A DNA stretch of 64,000 bases from Paralichthys olivaceus (GCF_024713975.1 NC_091104.1:13101580-13165579); one strand, 5' to 3'. Counted from the stretch's first letter, positions 1 through 13,584 are shown. Notes: generated from the letters alone by a model not told the origin. Translations and numbers: made by a program.

Positions 1-165
1 AGCAAAGTGACAATGTGTCATTCGTGCTTGCTCTGTCCTGTCAGTATTACTATCAAACAAAACGTACCCCTATAGGAGTCCCCCGGAAATCCAGCCTGCA
101 ACGTTCAATATTGCACAGCAAGCTGCTTGGTAGTTGGAAAATATCCCCCAAGGGCCTTGGGAGTA

Positions 166-167
<2 letters not shown>

Positions 168-204
<37 letters not shown>
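168..204. repeat. (TG)n microsatellite
   Basis: Uninterrupted TG dinucleotide run of about 18 units. It creates spurious Cys-Val reading frames on the + strand. Confidence 0.95.
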
Positions 205-205
<1 letters not shown>

Positions 206-2045
206 TGTGTTTGCAACATGACAGTCCTGTTTCTGTCATTAATGTCACATCAGTGCACACAATGTGCCGCTGCGTTCTCCAAGCTGGAATACATTAACAC
301 CTCGGTTTATCAAGTCATCGTGCACCTTCAGGGGGTGATGTGGGGGTGGGATTACTCTGAGCAACATTTCTTCATGTTTTTGTGAAGCACGGTGGTTTGT
401 GATTGAACGTAGCTCCATTCTAATCTTGAGAGCAAGTTAACAAAAATACTCTTTTCAATGTCAGGTTTTGTGCAGGTGAATTATGTTATAAATCAGCTAC
501 TTTAGAAAAGTAATCCGCATTTTCATAGACATGCACTGAACTCAAATGTCCGAATCTGTTGCTCAGGACAGTTGCACCCAAGTCAAATGTTCAGAAAATG
601 TATGCGTGAAACCATGTGTGAGTGAGTGGGTGTGTTGATGAAGTGTCTAACACACCAGAAATCCAAACTGAAGAAGAAACCCAAAAAGAATACAAGAAAA
701 AAGATGTCTTACATGTAGATGACACCAAAGAAGATGTTAATTGGAAAGACAGTGATATCTTTCTGAGAGCTTTTAGTTTTTATTTACGTTATTCAACTTA
801 CTTAATTAAATTATCTTTTCAAAGAATTCAAATGAATGAATTGTATATTCTAATTTAAGTCTTTTTCTCCTCCTAGACGAAATACTTCAGAATCACCTTG
901 AACAGCAGTCTCCATCTGTAGGATTCTGAACCTTCTAAAGAAACATTGTACTTTTCTTAAAGCAATTGAGAAGCAAGTAGATAGTGTTTGCAAAGATTAA
1001 ATCAATGCTAACACATCAACTGTGAGAATAACTGCTGTGTAAAATGTGGAGAGCACAAAATACAATGGAGGATTTGAGAAAAACGATGTTGAAGTGCCAC
1101 ACATCTGCAAAACATCAAAGCGATGACTGCAGAATGAAAATGTCTTGTCTAGATTTGTGTTTGAACTGAACAAAATTCCACCGTCTTCTGGCTGAGCTGC
1201 ATTTTCTCTTCTGTCCTCCCGAAAAGTCCACACAGCTGCACTCAGTGCTTCAAAGGAAGCCCTGCTGCTGCGCTGCCCTTTCTTTGTCTGACAGCACTGA
1301 AAAGGCTGCTGTCTCCCCCCATAACATCAGCCTTTGTGGGCAGTGTGCTGAACAGTGGGAGTACGAGTCGTCCCTCGAACCACAGATGAGCCACAATCAG
1401 CAGGGTGTGTGCAAAGTGCAGATTCGAAAATGTTCCTGAGTTGTTGTGCTGGATGCTCTTTTCATGATCACAACAAATTAATCTGTTTCCGATAAGAACA
1501 GGAGCTCTGGTATGAGAATAGAAATGCTTAATCCTCACGTGTATGACATTTCTTGTTGAATACATTTCTTTTAAATCTGTCAGTGAGGGGTTAAAGTGAG
1601 AAAAACATTGTGCAGCCCAAGGACAGTTGCACATTGAGCAGACAACAATTTACTTAGCTTTTTATACGACCCACGTGTGTTGTATTTACACTTTTTGCTC
1701 TGTGAGCTTGATTCACTCTGTGAGTTCCTGAGGGACAGGATTAATTTCAGTTTTCTGCTCCAGAGGAGGGAAGAGAACACCTCCCTCTCTTGTACCTCTC
1801 TAACCCTAACCCTCCAGCTTTGATAATTAAGGAGCAGCAACCATTTAAATAAAACATAGACTGTGATGATGCTGAGCGACCGGCCGGCAAAATGTCTGCA
1901 GGGAGAACAGAGATCAAGAGAGGCTCAGTGTTTCTCAGCCTGCTCAACATTTCAGGGGAGCAGGAGGAGAAAGTGTTGTGTCAGAATAGACCTGCCCACA
2001 GTTAGACCTGACAATGTGATAATGCTCCTGGATTAGAAACTAGCA

Positions 2046-2200
2046 GATAAAGAACAGCCTCTCAGACTTTATTTTTCACACAAGTCTTTATAATGTGAAA
2101 CCAAAACTAACCGGATTAAATGTAAACAAGGTAACGAAGACTTGGTTTGAACTCTCAGGTGTGAAAACGCCCTAAAACATGTATTAATGTCTGCGATTAT
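2046..2200 (+). repeat. Dispersed repeat, copy A (MITE-like)
   Basis: This segment matches the reverse complement of 5145-5285 over about 140 bp, with few differences. Shared landmarks are a GTCTTTATAATGTGAAACC block, a GACTTGGTTT block and a CTCAGGTGTGAAAA block followed by CGCCCTAAAACATGTATT. The short length, lack of coding sequence and AT-rich interior suggest a non-autonomous DNA transposon. The family name is not known to me. Confidence 0.7.
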
Positions 2201-2374
2201 GTGGAAAAACCATAATACTATTTGCAATACTCTAATTCAGATTAGAGTATTATAAAGAGTATTATAGTTAATGCCTGTGTTTTCTTAGATGGAGAGCACC
2301 ACTTCACTCACTTTGAGCTAACGTGCTCAAAATGCCAACATGTTGATATTTACCTTAGATATATTTAGATTAGC

Positions 2375-2800
2375 ATAGATTGTATAAAGATCGACCACAA
2401 GCTGGCTCTCCAAAAGTGAAGCCAAGCATCTTGATCACCACCTGGTGGCTGGCTGCAGTATAGGTCATAAACTCCTCCTTGTTAGTGGATGGGATATGCA
2501 CCAAATTAAAAAGTCAAAGTACACGTCAAATACATTTTTCCCTAAAGATGGTTTCCATCGCTTTTGGTGGTTCTTATCTAATCTTTAATCAAGTCTTACA
2601 AATTCCAGTAAGTTTGGTTTAGATTCATTATTTGATCCTGGAAGATGAAATGTCATGATTGACAGCTGACACAATATGACAGCGTTAGTATCCAAGATAT
2701 TTTGGCTTCATTTCTGGACAGTGAGGAAGTGAGGACTTCTTTAAGCTTACATGCTGACAATGCTACTGGTGATATGTTGGTATTTAGCAGATTGGTTACA
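2375..2800. repeat. Dispersed repeat common in percomorph fish
   Basis: It contains the CACCTGGTGGCTGGCTGCAG block followed by TATAGGTCATAAACTCC, a GTTAGTGGATGGGAT block, a later CATGATTGACAGCTGA block and a GTGAGGACTTC end. I recognise this string of blocks as a high-copy percomorph repeat. The copy is decayed and non-coding. Class (SINE or MITE) is uncertain. Confidence 0.6.
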
Positions 2801-3904
2801 CTACACTAGTTTTAACTAACTAATTAGTAGGTAAGGTACATTTGAGGTGGATGAAAATAGCAATTAGTTTTGCAGGTATTAGAATTGGACACATTCATAT
2901 TTTGATCTGAAGGTTGAGAGAACATTCCTCAGCAAAGGCCAATGCCCTATCCTTCCATGCTGAAGAAAGTGAAAGGAAAATTCTTGGACTCACATGTTTA
3001 TCTGGATCCGCTCCTAAATGAATGGATTCTTCTTAGGTTCATATACCTCTCCATGGTTCAAACGTTATGGAAATCTTTTCAGTCGTTTTGGATTAACCCT
3101 GCTGCCAGACAAACAAACGGTAATGAAATCATGATCTACCTGGCAGAGGCAATAAAGAGCAGCTAGTCATCATTAAAGATCTTACACATCATCTTCAGGG
3201 GAGCATGAACGCATATATGGAAAAAAATTTGACTGGCTATTTATATAAAGGTTGACCAGACAATGTGTTTACCTTCAAATAAGATGAAATTCAGAGTCAT
3301 TTTGTGCCTAAATTCATACAGTCTACATACATTTCAAGGCTAATAAATAATGCATGTCCCGCTGTGTGATGCCTGTGCTCTCTCTTTCTCTCTCTCTTCC
3401 TCTATGTGTCGCTCCATCTTGAACCAGCCGACATGTCAGGGAGAAAGCTCGAGTGTTAATTGGAGGCCCTCCCATGGGAACTCGTGGGCGTCTTCCTCGT
3501 CCTCTGTGTTTATCAGCTAATGTGATTGTCACGGCTCTCTCAGATTCATAGCTGCCCCTGAATAATGAACATACTTAATATTCACTTCAGACTCTTGCTA
3601 CCTGTTGTGCATAAATAACACTTTAGCTTCCTTAACGAAAATACAAAAACTGGATTTTTTTCTACAACAAACAGGCAGAGTTGGCAGTGTTGTGTCTGTG
3701 ATGGCTGCTCGGTTGCGGGGTTAAATGAACTCTTCTCTGACACTTGTAGGGTGTTAATGATTTCATCTCTTCCACCGGGTGAATTCTGTATGTTTAACTC
3801 TTCAGGTTCAACATTACGTGAACATGGTTTGTTGATGGGGCCTGCATAAAGAGGTGGTAGAAACTTGTAGGTTACTCTCCGTATGGTAATTATAACACTG
3901 TTGA

Positions 3905-3945
3905 CAGCAGCTGGTTAGCTTAGCTTAGCATGAAGACTGCAAAAA
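3905..3945. repeat. Fragment of a GTTAGCTTAGCTTAGCAT repeat
   Basis: The sequence GGTTAGCTTAGCTTAGCATG followed by AAGACTG is a fragment of another abundant teleost interspersed repeat, recognised from memory. Only about 40 bp is preserved. Confidence 0.45.
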
Positions 3946-4314
3946 TACAGATATGGAATACACGAACGAAATGTAAAAGTGTTAATCAGGCTGCTTTCAG
4001 ACATGTGCTGAGATCTGGACATTGTCCAGAAATGTGCCTGTGTGGGCTGTATGTCAGAACGCAAATCTCAGAGTCAGTTGATCGAGACATTTTCCAAAAT
4101 ATCCTAGCCAGCCATGTTGTGACAGATTTAACGATACAGAGTATATCCATCCCTTCAGAAGAAAGCAAATATTATATTAGAATATCATATTTTCCAAAAT
4201 CTCAAACTATTCGAATAGATGTGTTTCATCTGTTACTGATGATCTTGACACACTGGTAAGCACAGGACTGATATTTGAGATGGGATTCACTTTCATTCTC
4301 CACTCGCATCAAAA

Positions 4315-4317
4315 CAC

Positions 4318-4349
<32 letters not shown>
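4315..4349. repeat. (CA)n microsatellite
   Basis: CA dinucleotide run with one CG interruption near its 5' end. Confidence 0.9.
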
Positions 4350-5144
4350 GTCTATAAAGTGTGAAAATGTGCACTGTTGAAATTGCTTCTGTCTAATTAG
4401 ATTTTGCAGAAGCTTCCATCACAAGAAGCTAATCCCTCTCATCCTTTTTTTTCTTTTCTAATTTGTTTTGATCTCACATTTGACGGAGATTACACACGGC
4501 CTGATGTGTGTGACTCATATGATGTTTCAACTGAGAAATATTGTAGATCTTATTATTATTCTACGGGCTCTTGTTTATTCAAACAATATCATTAATCAGA
4601 CAGACCATAATAGTATGCACTCCACATCACTGTTTTCACTTCACAAACATGCTATAAGTATCATACCTTAATTGGATGTCCCTATATGCTCTCGTTAGGC
4701 TCCATCCATAGAAAAGTAGTGAGAGCCGGAATAAAGATTTGAATCCCTGCAGTATAATTATGGATAATTTGTCACTATTATAATTGTTTTACATGGTTCA
4801 TGACGCTGTTAATAAATGCAGATCATTTACATACACATGAAGTGATTAGTATAATAGACTGAGCCTCAAACAATCAGATAGTCGTCATTCAGGATGTGAA
4901 GACAGACAGAGTAACTCACCACAGGACGCCTCTCACAACCTGATTAAATGAGAATCAAGCAACAGTGTCAAATATGGAGCCTATTGTGAAAAATGTTCCC
5001 TGTTTTGGGGAAATCACTGTTTAAAAACTGTGACAAAAACATTACAGAATCCTAACAGCTTGATTACAAAATGAATTGTCCAGTAAAACCCTCAGATCTG
5101 ATGTTTGGTCATGATGTCGGGCTTTGGCTCATTTATCTTTGCAG

Positions 5145-5430
5145 ACGTAAATACATGTTTTAGGGCATTTTCACACCTGAGAGTTAAAACCAAGTCTTTG
5201 TTCCCTTATTTACATTTAATCTGATCAGTTTTGGTTTCACATTATAAAGACTTTTGTACGTCCTGTCATCTTTATCTATGAGGGCTGTCTCTACCTACAC
5301 TTGACATTTACTGGTTCGTAGACTGGCTTGTAGCGTGAACTGGACCATGGTTCAGTTTGATCCTGACCGAGATCTCCTCTTTTGGTCTTTTGTGATGTTT
5401 TTAATGTGTATTTGTTCTTTGTTGCACACA
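5145..5430 (-). repeat. Dispersed repeat, copy B (MITE-like)
   Basis: The first ~140 bp are the inverted counterpart of 2046-2200. This copy extends further to the right, through a GGACCATGGTTCAG block and a TTTGGTCTTTTGTGATG block typical of teleost hAT-like non-autonomous elements with 'CACACCTG' motifs. The right boundary is approximate. Assignment to hAT is an inference. Confidence 0.55.
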
Positions 5431-6277
5431 TAGTTTGGCTTCCTTCCAGACCACAGCTGAGCTAACTTTGCTCATCTAAAGCCTGCACCTCTATTACATT
5501 ATGTAGAACAAAAGAAATCATGTTGTTTGTGCTGTGGACTGAAGATTGTCGAGTTGTTTTTTCTTGTTTTTCAGACAATTTCCTCTGGTTTTGCATTTTA
5601 AGGGGGATGCTTTGCTTTTTTTCTTCTTTTTCTTGTTTGCTTTCAGCTTCAAGGTCGTGCAAACTGCAGTCACAAAAGAGAGATAAGCCCGACAAAAAAG
5701 AATGTTTCATTCAACTCCAACATTCAAGCTCCTGCCACTCCATCTCGAGCTCCCCTGTGTTTATCTCCTCCCAATTCCACTGTGGTTATTTCTTCAGATT
5801 GAAAGATCGGTGTGCTCCTCTTGGGAGTCAGCACCTGTCGTGCTGCATGAAAGTTTGTATTTTGCTGCCACAAAAATAAAAAAACCTCTCCAGGAATCAA
5901 TAGAAATACAAACACTGTTGGTGTTGGTACAAGTTGTATGAAAGTCTCATGGACACAAATAAAATATGACTGAGAACTTTTTTAAGTCTTTGCAGGTAAA
6001 ATGATTTTGTCTCTGATATTTTGAAGGACACTTTCATATTATGATGCTAATGTTAGCACGCTAACCCAGAACCAGATGGCTGTTTTAAACTATCAGACCT
6101 CAAAGACGAGATGAAAAATGAATCATTGCTAATTAGTTTGCAGTTTCCATCAAGACTTCACATGAATTCCATTTTCTACTGATTATGGTCAACTTTGATA
6201 ATATAGTATTTAATCGTTTGGCCCAAAATCCCAGAGCTCATAAATCAAAGATATAATTGAAACACCTTCTCTGATGC

Positions 6278-6306
<29 letters not shown>
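6278..6306. repeat. (AC)n microsatellite
   Basis: AC dinucleotide run of about 14 units. Confidence 0.9.
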
Positions 6307-6308
<2 letters not shown>

Positions 6309-7059
6309 CAAAACAAACTGAGATACGCACAGAACGCATCTCCTTCAGCGACTCTGAAATGGAAATGATCAACGACGAACAGGATAATATGTTGATTTCA
6401 TTGTGGGAACAGGTGTTGTTGGGTGACACGTCATTAATCAATCAAAACTTAACAATGAACTCCTGCCTCTGCCGGTCATGACCTTTGACCTCGTGCATCT
6501 GAGACAGACCGATGAGGGTCGGACCTGCGTTAACACAAAACTGAATCAGACCAGTTATGGCCTGAAGAAAACCAGAGAATCAGAACAATGATTCATACAA
6601 TTCATTTAATAGTTGATGCCAACATTGACACATTTTATTAAATGTAATGTATTTATATACATTTTATTTATTTGCAGTTGTGTGTTTGCATTCATGTTTT
6701 CCATCAATACACTTGTTTGAGAAAAGAAATTTGCCATTTTCACATATCGTAATATTATGTGACAAGAGGTTGAACTCTGGAGAAACAGACAGAAATAAAA
6801 TGTTGCACCGGAGTCGTTCGAGGATAATAGAGGTTGAGAATACACTGAAAAAAATCAGTCTCTGCTAAATAAAGGTAGGAAGGGCTGTTTGGATAAGAGA
6901 CCGACTGGCAGACGTCATCAGAGAAAAGCAATCTGCCCTGAAGGATCACAACAATCCTGACATGATAATGGCTGCAAATAACAACACAACCTGAAAATGA
7001 TGCATTCGTCCATGCACACTCATCAGACCAACTGTGGACCTTTTATTCTTTCCGAGAGA

Positions 7060-7081
7060 CACACACACACACACACACACA
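7060..7081. repeat. (AC)n microsatellite
   Basis: AC dinucleotide run of 11 units. Confidence 0.9.
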
Positions 7082-7354
7082 GAGCCATGTAATCCAGGCG
7101 ACCTTGAGCAGTTATGGCACAGCAGGGTCTCTATGGTGATGCACCTGAAATGCTAACACTGACAAGTTGCAGCTTCTATGGTCCCCTCAGCTTGAAAGAG
7201 CGAAATGAGACTGATAATTGTTCTTGTCTCAACACAAAAGACGTCTGCAGAGCTTCTCTGTTAATACCTGAGGGGATCGATGACAAATAAATACATATTG
7301 TAATACAGACGGTTGAGTGGGAAGAATAGATGCAAAAGGAAAGAAAAGAGAAAA

Positions 7355-7388
<34 letters not shown>
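7355..7388. repeat. Poly-G tract, 34 G
   Basis: An uninterrupted run of 34 guanines after an A/G-rich stretch. Such a run can form G-quadruplex DNA. It is also a place where read length and assembly are unreliable, so the exact count should not be trusted. Confidence 0.9.
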
Positions 7389-7390
<2 letters not shown>

Positions 7391-7837
7391 CATGGGTTCA
7401 TCACTGGTAGCTGAGGCAGATGACTGTTGTTTTTTTCTGAGAGGGGGTCATGTGATAGGACCCTGACCAATCAGCGAAGGCCACATTGTCACCAAAAAGA
7501 CCCAATCAGTAAGTCTACATCATCATATCGCTTCTAAACATCAGTTTCTTACTGTCTAGACTAAAACGCAGCCCCAGAGTTTTCAAACTAAGCAGCTCTA
7601 AAACTCCTCAGTAGTGTGGACGAAACACGTCGTAGTACTGATGTAGCTTAAGTGAATAGATAAATGATGACATACTGGATTAAATCATTTCTAAAACAAA
7701 TTAAGGAGTGGTTTCTTTACAGATGTGTCTCAGTGAGTGGTTATCCACAGGTGATGTAAAGTTGAATCCACGTACCTGAGCCTGAAATCAATCAGACTCT
7801 GAACTGTGAAATGATAAAAGTGTGTCTGGGTTTTTTT

Positions 7838-8030
7838 ATAGGTGTAAAGTGAAGGAATCATCTGTGTTCCCCAAGTTCAGCGCGAAGGCTGGCGGCCGGC
7901 TGCCAGCAGGGTTATTTATGCTCCGCAGCCATCGATCTATTTTCCAGCCCAGATGGCTGCGATTACTTCAGGAGGGGAAAGATGAGCTCGATCTGACAGG
8001 GATTAGAGTCAAATCTGTCCTCGTGTTTTA
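7838..8030. promoter_or_regulatory. Candidate conserved noncoding element upstream of cnr1
   Basis: A block of higher GC content and complexity than its AT-rich, repeat-laden surroundings. It has a GGCGGCCGGCTGCCAGCAGG segment, an ATCGAT palindrome and a TTATTTATG segment, and no microsatellite. An open + frame covers it, but has no splice sites or recognisable domain. The regulatory role is inferred from composition and position only. Confidence 0.25.
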
Positions 8031-9712
8031 TTAAAATCAAAATCTCACATCTTTAATGACACTTCACTGATGTACACAGTTATCATGCTTTAGCCAGAAT
8101 TAGCTCATGTCCACATGTTGACCCTGCAACGCTGTGTGGAAATGAAAAGCTGCCTTTTTTTTAAATGTCTCAATAAGCTATCTTTAAATCGCCAGTTTCG
8201 CTGTACGCTCCTGCAGCTTTACCTGTGGTACTGCAATAAACCAGGAGTATCAGAGCATCAGTAAATCACATGCAGATGTATTCAACATAGATGTGTTTTA
8301 AACTGGGACTGCAAAACAAACAAGACATGTTTTTATTTACAGGTGAACACTGACGATGCTGTGGATGTTAGATCACCCATCCTGTAGTGCTATACTTTAT
8401 TGTAAGGGTTCATAAATTCTTAATAATATTTATTTGTAAAGAACAAAATGTAACGGCTTGAAACACTACAAGAGTCAGATGAGAGATACATTTATCAAGG
8501 GAGCAAAAAATGAATCATAGCCTAGAAGGAAATGAAAGATTGTGACTGATAATTACACAATTCTTTCTGTCCACTCGTAGGTTTGAAGTCGATTCCATCT
8601 CTCTTGTCCCGACGCACACATTTTTTTAATCAATCTTAATGACATATTTTGCAAAATTTCATTGCACTTGATGTGAAAAGTTGTTGAAACTTGCCTCCAA
8701 ATTATTAGCTGCTTATTCACGTTTGATGCTGAACTCGCACCGTCCATTTTAAGGTGGTGAGTGAACACATGTTAATGCCAATGTTGTCATTGCAGCGATA
8801 GAAAAACTCACAAATAGCTCATTCAAACGTCGCATTTCCACTTCCTTTCGATATCCAGGAAGGAAGCCAATACATCCCAAATATCAACGCCGCTGTCTTT
8901 TGCATTTGGAGCCACAGTCTGCGCAGTAGCGATCAGGAGGCAGAGCATAGTGAAGTCCACACTTACTTAATTGCCTGGAGCACATACAGTGCTTCAATTA
9001 AATATGAAAAGAATATTGTATTAACACAAAATGTGTGTGTATCACACAAGGGGAGAGGCGAAGAGAAACATCAGGAGAAAGAGTAAAAGAAGGAAGATGA
9101 CATTAATGTCTCCATCAGTTTTTTTCCCAGATGTCAATTTTGGTTTTGTTGTCTCGACGCTGATGATTTCACACAGAACCCACATCTGACCAACGGTCAA
9201 CACTAATGCTTCATTTGCAGAAAATGTTTCATGGTCACTTATGTTGTCTGACAAAATGAGTCAATCGCTCTGTACAGCTCACCACAGAAGCATTTTGTCT
9301 GACAGTAAAGACGTTGTGTTTTAGACACTTTCACTTTTCTCTTTCTCTTCTCCCTCTCTGCTGTGACCAAGAAACCAGAGGAAAACAAATCTCCAACCAA
9401 TTTTAAACAGTTGTGTCTTTAATGTCATTCACAGCAGAATCTCTTCATCTCGTGATAAAACTAAAAGCTGATGCACAAAGAGTCCCTGGGATGATGAAAC
9501 AACTCTTCTGGGGATGTGAGAGCACTCTGATATTGTGAGCTGGATGCATCTGCCAGTAATGGGTGAATAAACATGATGGAGTGAGCAGAATGAGAATGGA
9601 TAAGTGCTGCCGCGGTGATGACATGTTTTCATGGACACACGATGTAGGAAATCAAGCTCACACTGTGATACCTTTACAAACAGCGGTGATAGAAAGTCCC
9701 TATGCATTTATT

Positions 9713-9715
<3 letters not shown>

Positions 9716-9756
<41 letters not shown>
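9716..9756. repeat. (TG)n microsatellite
   Basis: TG dinucleotide run of about 20 units. It underlies two spurious Val-Cys-rich frames. Confidence 0.95.
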
Positions 9757-9757
<1 letters not shown>

Positions 9758-10859
9758 CAGATGCACAGATTTATACCCAATGCTGGTATATGCATTTTAA
9801 AGGTTTCTCTGCGTCCTATACAACACAACCTGAAGGTTATATAAATCGAAAAATGTTTATGATCATGTGGTGGGAATTATGTCATCATGACATCACTATG
9901 AGGTCAGATAATTACATCATACTGTCAGTGTAGAGACATGATATACCGCTTATTTAAATTAAAGAATAATTGATCATCGTATGGTATAAATGGCATCATG
10001 ATGACATCACCATGAAGAAAATAGCTTTTCCTGTTAGTGGTATATGCATCAGCCCCTCTGATGAGTTATTTTATCTGACATGAGGCGCATACCTCCCCCG
10101 TCCCAGTCCCCTTGAATTCAATCAAGCAGCACCAAATTTTACACACTCATAGATACCAGTGTTCTAAATATTCCAGATTTGTTTATCAAGATCCACGAGT
10201 TATTCCCTGGGAAAACGTTCAAAATGTTGAAAACTGTGCTTGCAATGATAAAGAAAGTAAAAAAGAGGAAATCCTGGATCAGCCTCCTGACCCGGATCTG
10301 CACCAAAAAGGTTTTGGGGAAAATCCACTGTTTTTGACAATCTCGCCCACATAGCTTTGTTTTCAGATGTTTCCAGCTAAAAGAAGCTTGACTCAAAGTG
10401 AAGTTTATCATATCACTGAGCAACTTGCAGCCTGGTGTGATTATGCAGTACAAATCTGAATGGGGAACAACAAGAAGAATGGGTAAAAATAATTACAATT
10501 TCACAACCGCTCTTCTTCCTGACAGAAGTGGGCCATTTGATTACAGGTAACGTGTCATGGCAGTCAGGTTCATTCGGCGTTCTCGTCTGTCAGCGAAGCT
10601 CTGCAGCCATATTTAGGTCGGATGAATTATTCTTTGGCTGTGATTGTACTGTGGCTCTTTGGTCATGATGAGGAAACATGAGCCGTTTTTGGACATGAAC
10701 TCCTGAGAACAGGGCTGGGCTTTCTCCAGAGTTTGCCTTTTCTACACAAAAACACAGAAATCTCAGGAGTGTTCAGATGAGGGCACTGCTTTTTCATCCA
10801 GAGATATTTCTATTATTGATTTTTTTCTAGTTTTGCGTCTGTCACGTGTTAGAAACATC

Positions 10860-11095
10860 ATCAACACGCCCACTCGCTTGCGATGAATCCTCCGGAGGAT
10901 CCCCTGCAGTTCTCACTAGGGGCTGCCAGGAGAAAGTCCCTCGCCACTAAATCAGATATTTGCGATCTCACATTCAGTCCCTTTGGAGAAAGGCAGGAGA
11001 TTCTCCGGAGTTCAGTGCATGTCTGTAAGCAGGAAGAGTTACCTCGTGCTGCTGCATATGTGCTGGTCTGAATCACATGTGAACCAGGAGAGATA
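10860..11095. promoter_or_regulatory. Candidate conserved noncoding element upstream of cnr1
   Basis: A GC-richer, non-repetitive block carrying the palindrome TCCTCCGGAGGA and, about 110 bp further on, TTCTCCGGAG. Both strands are open for 60-80 codons, but neither frame shows a recognisable protein or splice signals. Position about 2.5 kb upstream of the cnr1 first exon makes an enhancer plausible. Confidence 0.25.
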
Positions 11096-13397
11096 AAGTT
11101 CAACTGAGCTGCGATTTGACGCTTTGCTGCCGCTTGAGAGACTCATCTGGGCTCGGAGCATTTATTTGCATCATGTTTCCAGCGTTCACTGAACCACCTG
11201 CTAAGTCTTTGTGATTACCACTGTGTTCTGCTGAGATAAAAAAAGGTCTGTACGAAACTTAATGGTGCATGAAGGGGATTCTGCCCACTGACCATTATGC
11301 TGTTTATTTCCTGTGCACCAAGAAAATCCAGCATTTCTGTAGCATGGCAACTCATCATTTAGGCATCCACTGAATTACAGTGGTATTTTATTTATTGAGT
11401 CTTTATTTTCTTCAATTTTTTTTCATCCAGGGAGAAATTCAGACACAGAAGGCGCAGAGTCACAACTTTTTCATACTTTGCACTGAGCTGTTGATCCCTG
11501 TGAGGGAGATCTGTGCAGATTCTGACACAAGAGAGGAACATGACAGGGAACTTTCACACTTCATTTCTCCCTGTTTATTTCTCCGACAATGTTCCCTGAG
11601 AGCGGAGCTGTTTGTTCAATTAAAAGCTGATCAACAAACACCTTTGATTTGCCCAGTGAAGCCACGTATGCACATATAATTGCTTGAGGAAGTGAATTAT
11701 GAGGATGCAGACAGCTGATGACGGAAGGTAGGTGATGATGCACATGTGCTAAATATTCAAATCAATAATATATATATCAAATAATATTTGGGCATTTTCT
11801 CTTTGCTCTGCAGTGTCAGTCTGCGTCTCCAGCCTCAAGAGAGAAACAGAATATGGAAGTGGCAGATTAGGGAACGGTTAAGAGCTGTCATTGTTCGCCC
11901 GCAACTTCTCTCCTCTGTTTATGCATCATTCCTCCTCAGCCACCCTCCCCTCCTTCCCCACACACTCTGCCATCTACCAACACCTTGACACGAACACATC
12001 AGAGACAGACAGCCTGCTGCACAGAGTCTTGTCTGGAAACTATGTCCATGTATTCAGTATATATTTCAAGATGGATGAACATCTCTGACTTTGGACATGC
12101 AACCAAATATAACAGTATTGTTTGAAAGTTTCAATTTTTGCACGACAAGAGCCAGTGTCTCCTGCGACTGATGATTCCATAACAGCCACTGAACTATGGA
12201 AGGGGAAGGATCAATCGTGAATGACATGCATTGTGTTGTTTTTCATGAATCAATCAGTCTAAATCAACAGTGAAGACAGATGGACATGCAGCAATGCAAT
12301 GCACACACAATGCAGCAGCAGCCGCCCATTACTGCTCGGTCCACACAGCGGAAGATGATTTAGGGGAACTGAACGTCTACATGTGGTTGTGACACACAGA
12401 GGCCTTCCCTTCGTCTGTGAAATCTCTCCCTCACTGGAGCTGTGTCCACAACGACAATGAAATAATGTCGATGATCTTTGTCATGCATGTGGATTGCAAC
12501 ACTCTTTCAGGACTAAACCCCAAACTTTATCAAAAAGAAAACAGAGAGCCGCGATCAGACGCCACTTTACATATATCTGAATCCTTTACAGATGATGCCT
12601 AAGACATCTCACTTACAGTGTCTGTGTAAACGTCTTCATAAAAAGGACATATTGGATGTACTGCTCTGCCACAAATGATCAATGGCTGTTTGAACGTGCT
12701 TCAAGTGCAGCATAACAAGTGTGCAATAATTAGTTGGATGACTCTACAGCCTCCTCTGTTCTGCCAAAACTGGAGGCACTGGCATTATGTGCCGCGCCTT
12801 TCATTGTTTTCCCATGATGTTGCATCGCCAAATGTCATGTATTTTCCACAACAAGATACATGTAATTTGGGAGAGAGCTCCTCTGGGAGAGCGTAGTGGA
12901 AATAATTGTGCAGCTGTGGAGGATGAGAAGAGGACTCAGACCACATGGTGTGTGTACTGCAGTAAATAAATAGATGAAGAGTGGAGGTGCTCAGGGTGGA
13001 CTTTTAGTCACACTTTAAAATGGCACCAAAATATAGGCCTATGTTTCATCTCTTTATCAATATGAAAATAACGTTCATGTCTTTTACTAAGTGAAGAATG
13101 GCAATATTATAATGTGAAATGACTGTGTTGTATGCCAAATGTTATATGCAGAATGGTCCGCTGTGCAGTCACACACACACCAACGCACACATGTATATAT
13201 GTATAAAACATATATACAGAGAGAGAGACAGAGAGAGCGAGAGAGAGAGATAGAGGTTCATATCTATCATCCAAATAATAATAATATAAATAATACAATT
13301 GACATAACAATATGATATATTCATATATGTAGTAATATAAAATCTTAAATAATAGCTAGTCATGCTGTGTATATGCCATACTTACACACACACACGT

Positions 13398-13398
<1 letters not shown>

Positions 13399-13449
<51 letters not shown>
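13399..13449. repeat. (TA)n microsatellite
   Basis: Perfect TA run of about 25 units followed by a short ATT run. It lies about 150 bp upstream of the cnr1 promoter elements. Confidence 0.95.
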
Positions 13450-13453
<4 letters not shown>

Positions 13454-13584
13454 ATTATTGTTATTTTTTAATTGCAGCAGTTGTTCTGTTCTCAAATGAA
13501 TCAATATATGAATTCATAAACTAATTAATTAATTAATTAATAGGTGTAGACGATGCTGAGCTTCCTCCTGCGCTCCAACACCTC

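Larger units (their letters stand above)
1..13540. other. Gene-free region upstream of cnr1
   Basis: I find no exon series, tRNA or long reading frame here. The open frames are short, and several exist only because they run through CA/TG microsatellites. The stretch holds simple repeats, decayed dispersed repeats and two possible conserved noncoding segments, listed separately. It is probably the 5' flank and distal regulatory territory of cnr1, which starts near 13.65 kb. Confidence 0.7.

Noticed and set aside
134-385. Cys/Val-rich small protein
   Set aside because: The Cys-Val repeat is only a translated TG microsatellite.
4728-4760. tRNA-like T-arm (GATTTGAATCCC)
   Set aside because: No matching acceptor stem, D-arm or anticodon arm could be found around it.
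10883-11071. Small protein of about 62 residues
   Set aside because: Both strands are open over the block and neither translation has a domain, splice context or neighbour exon.
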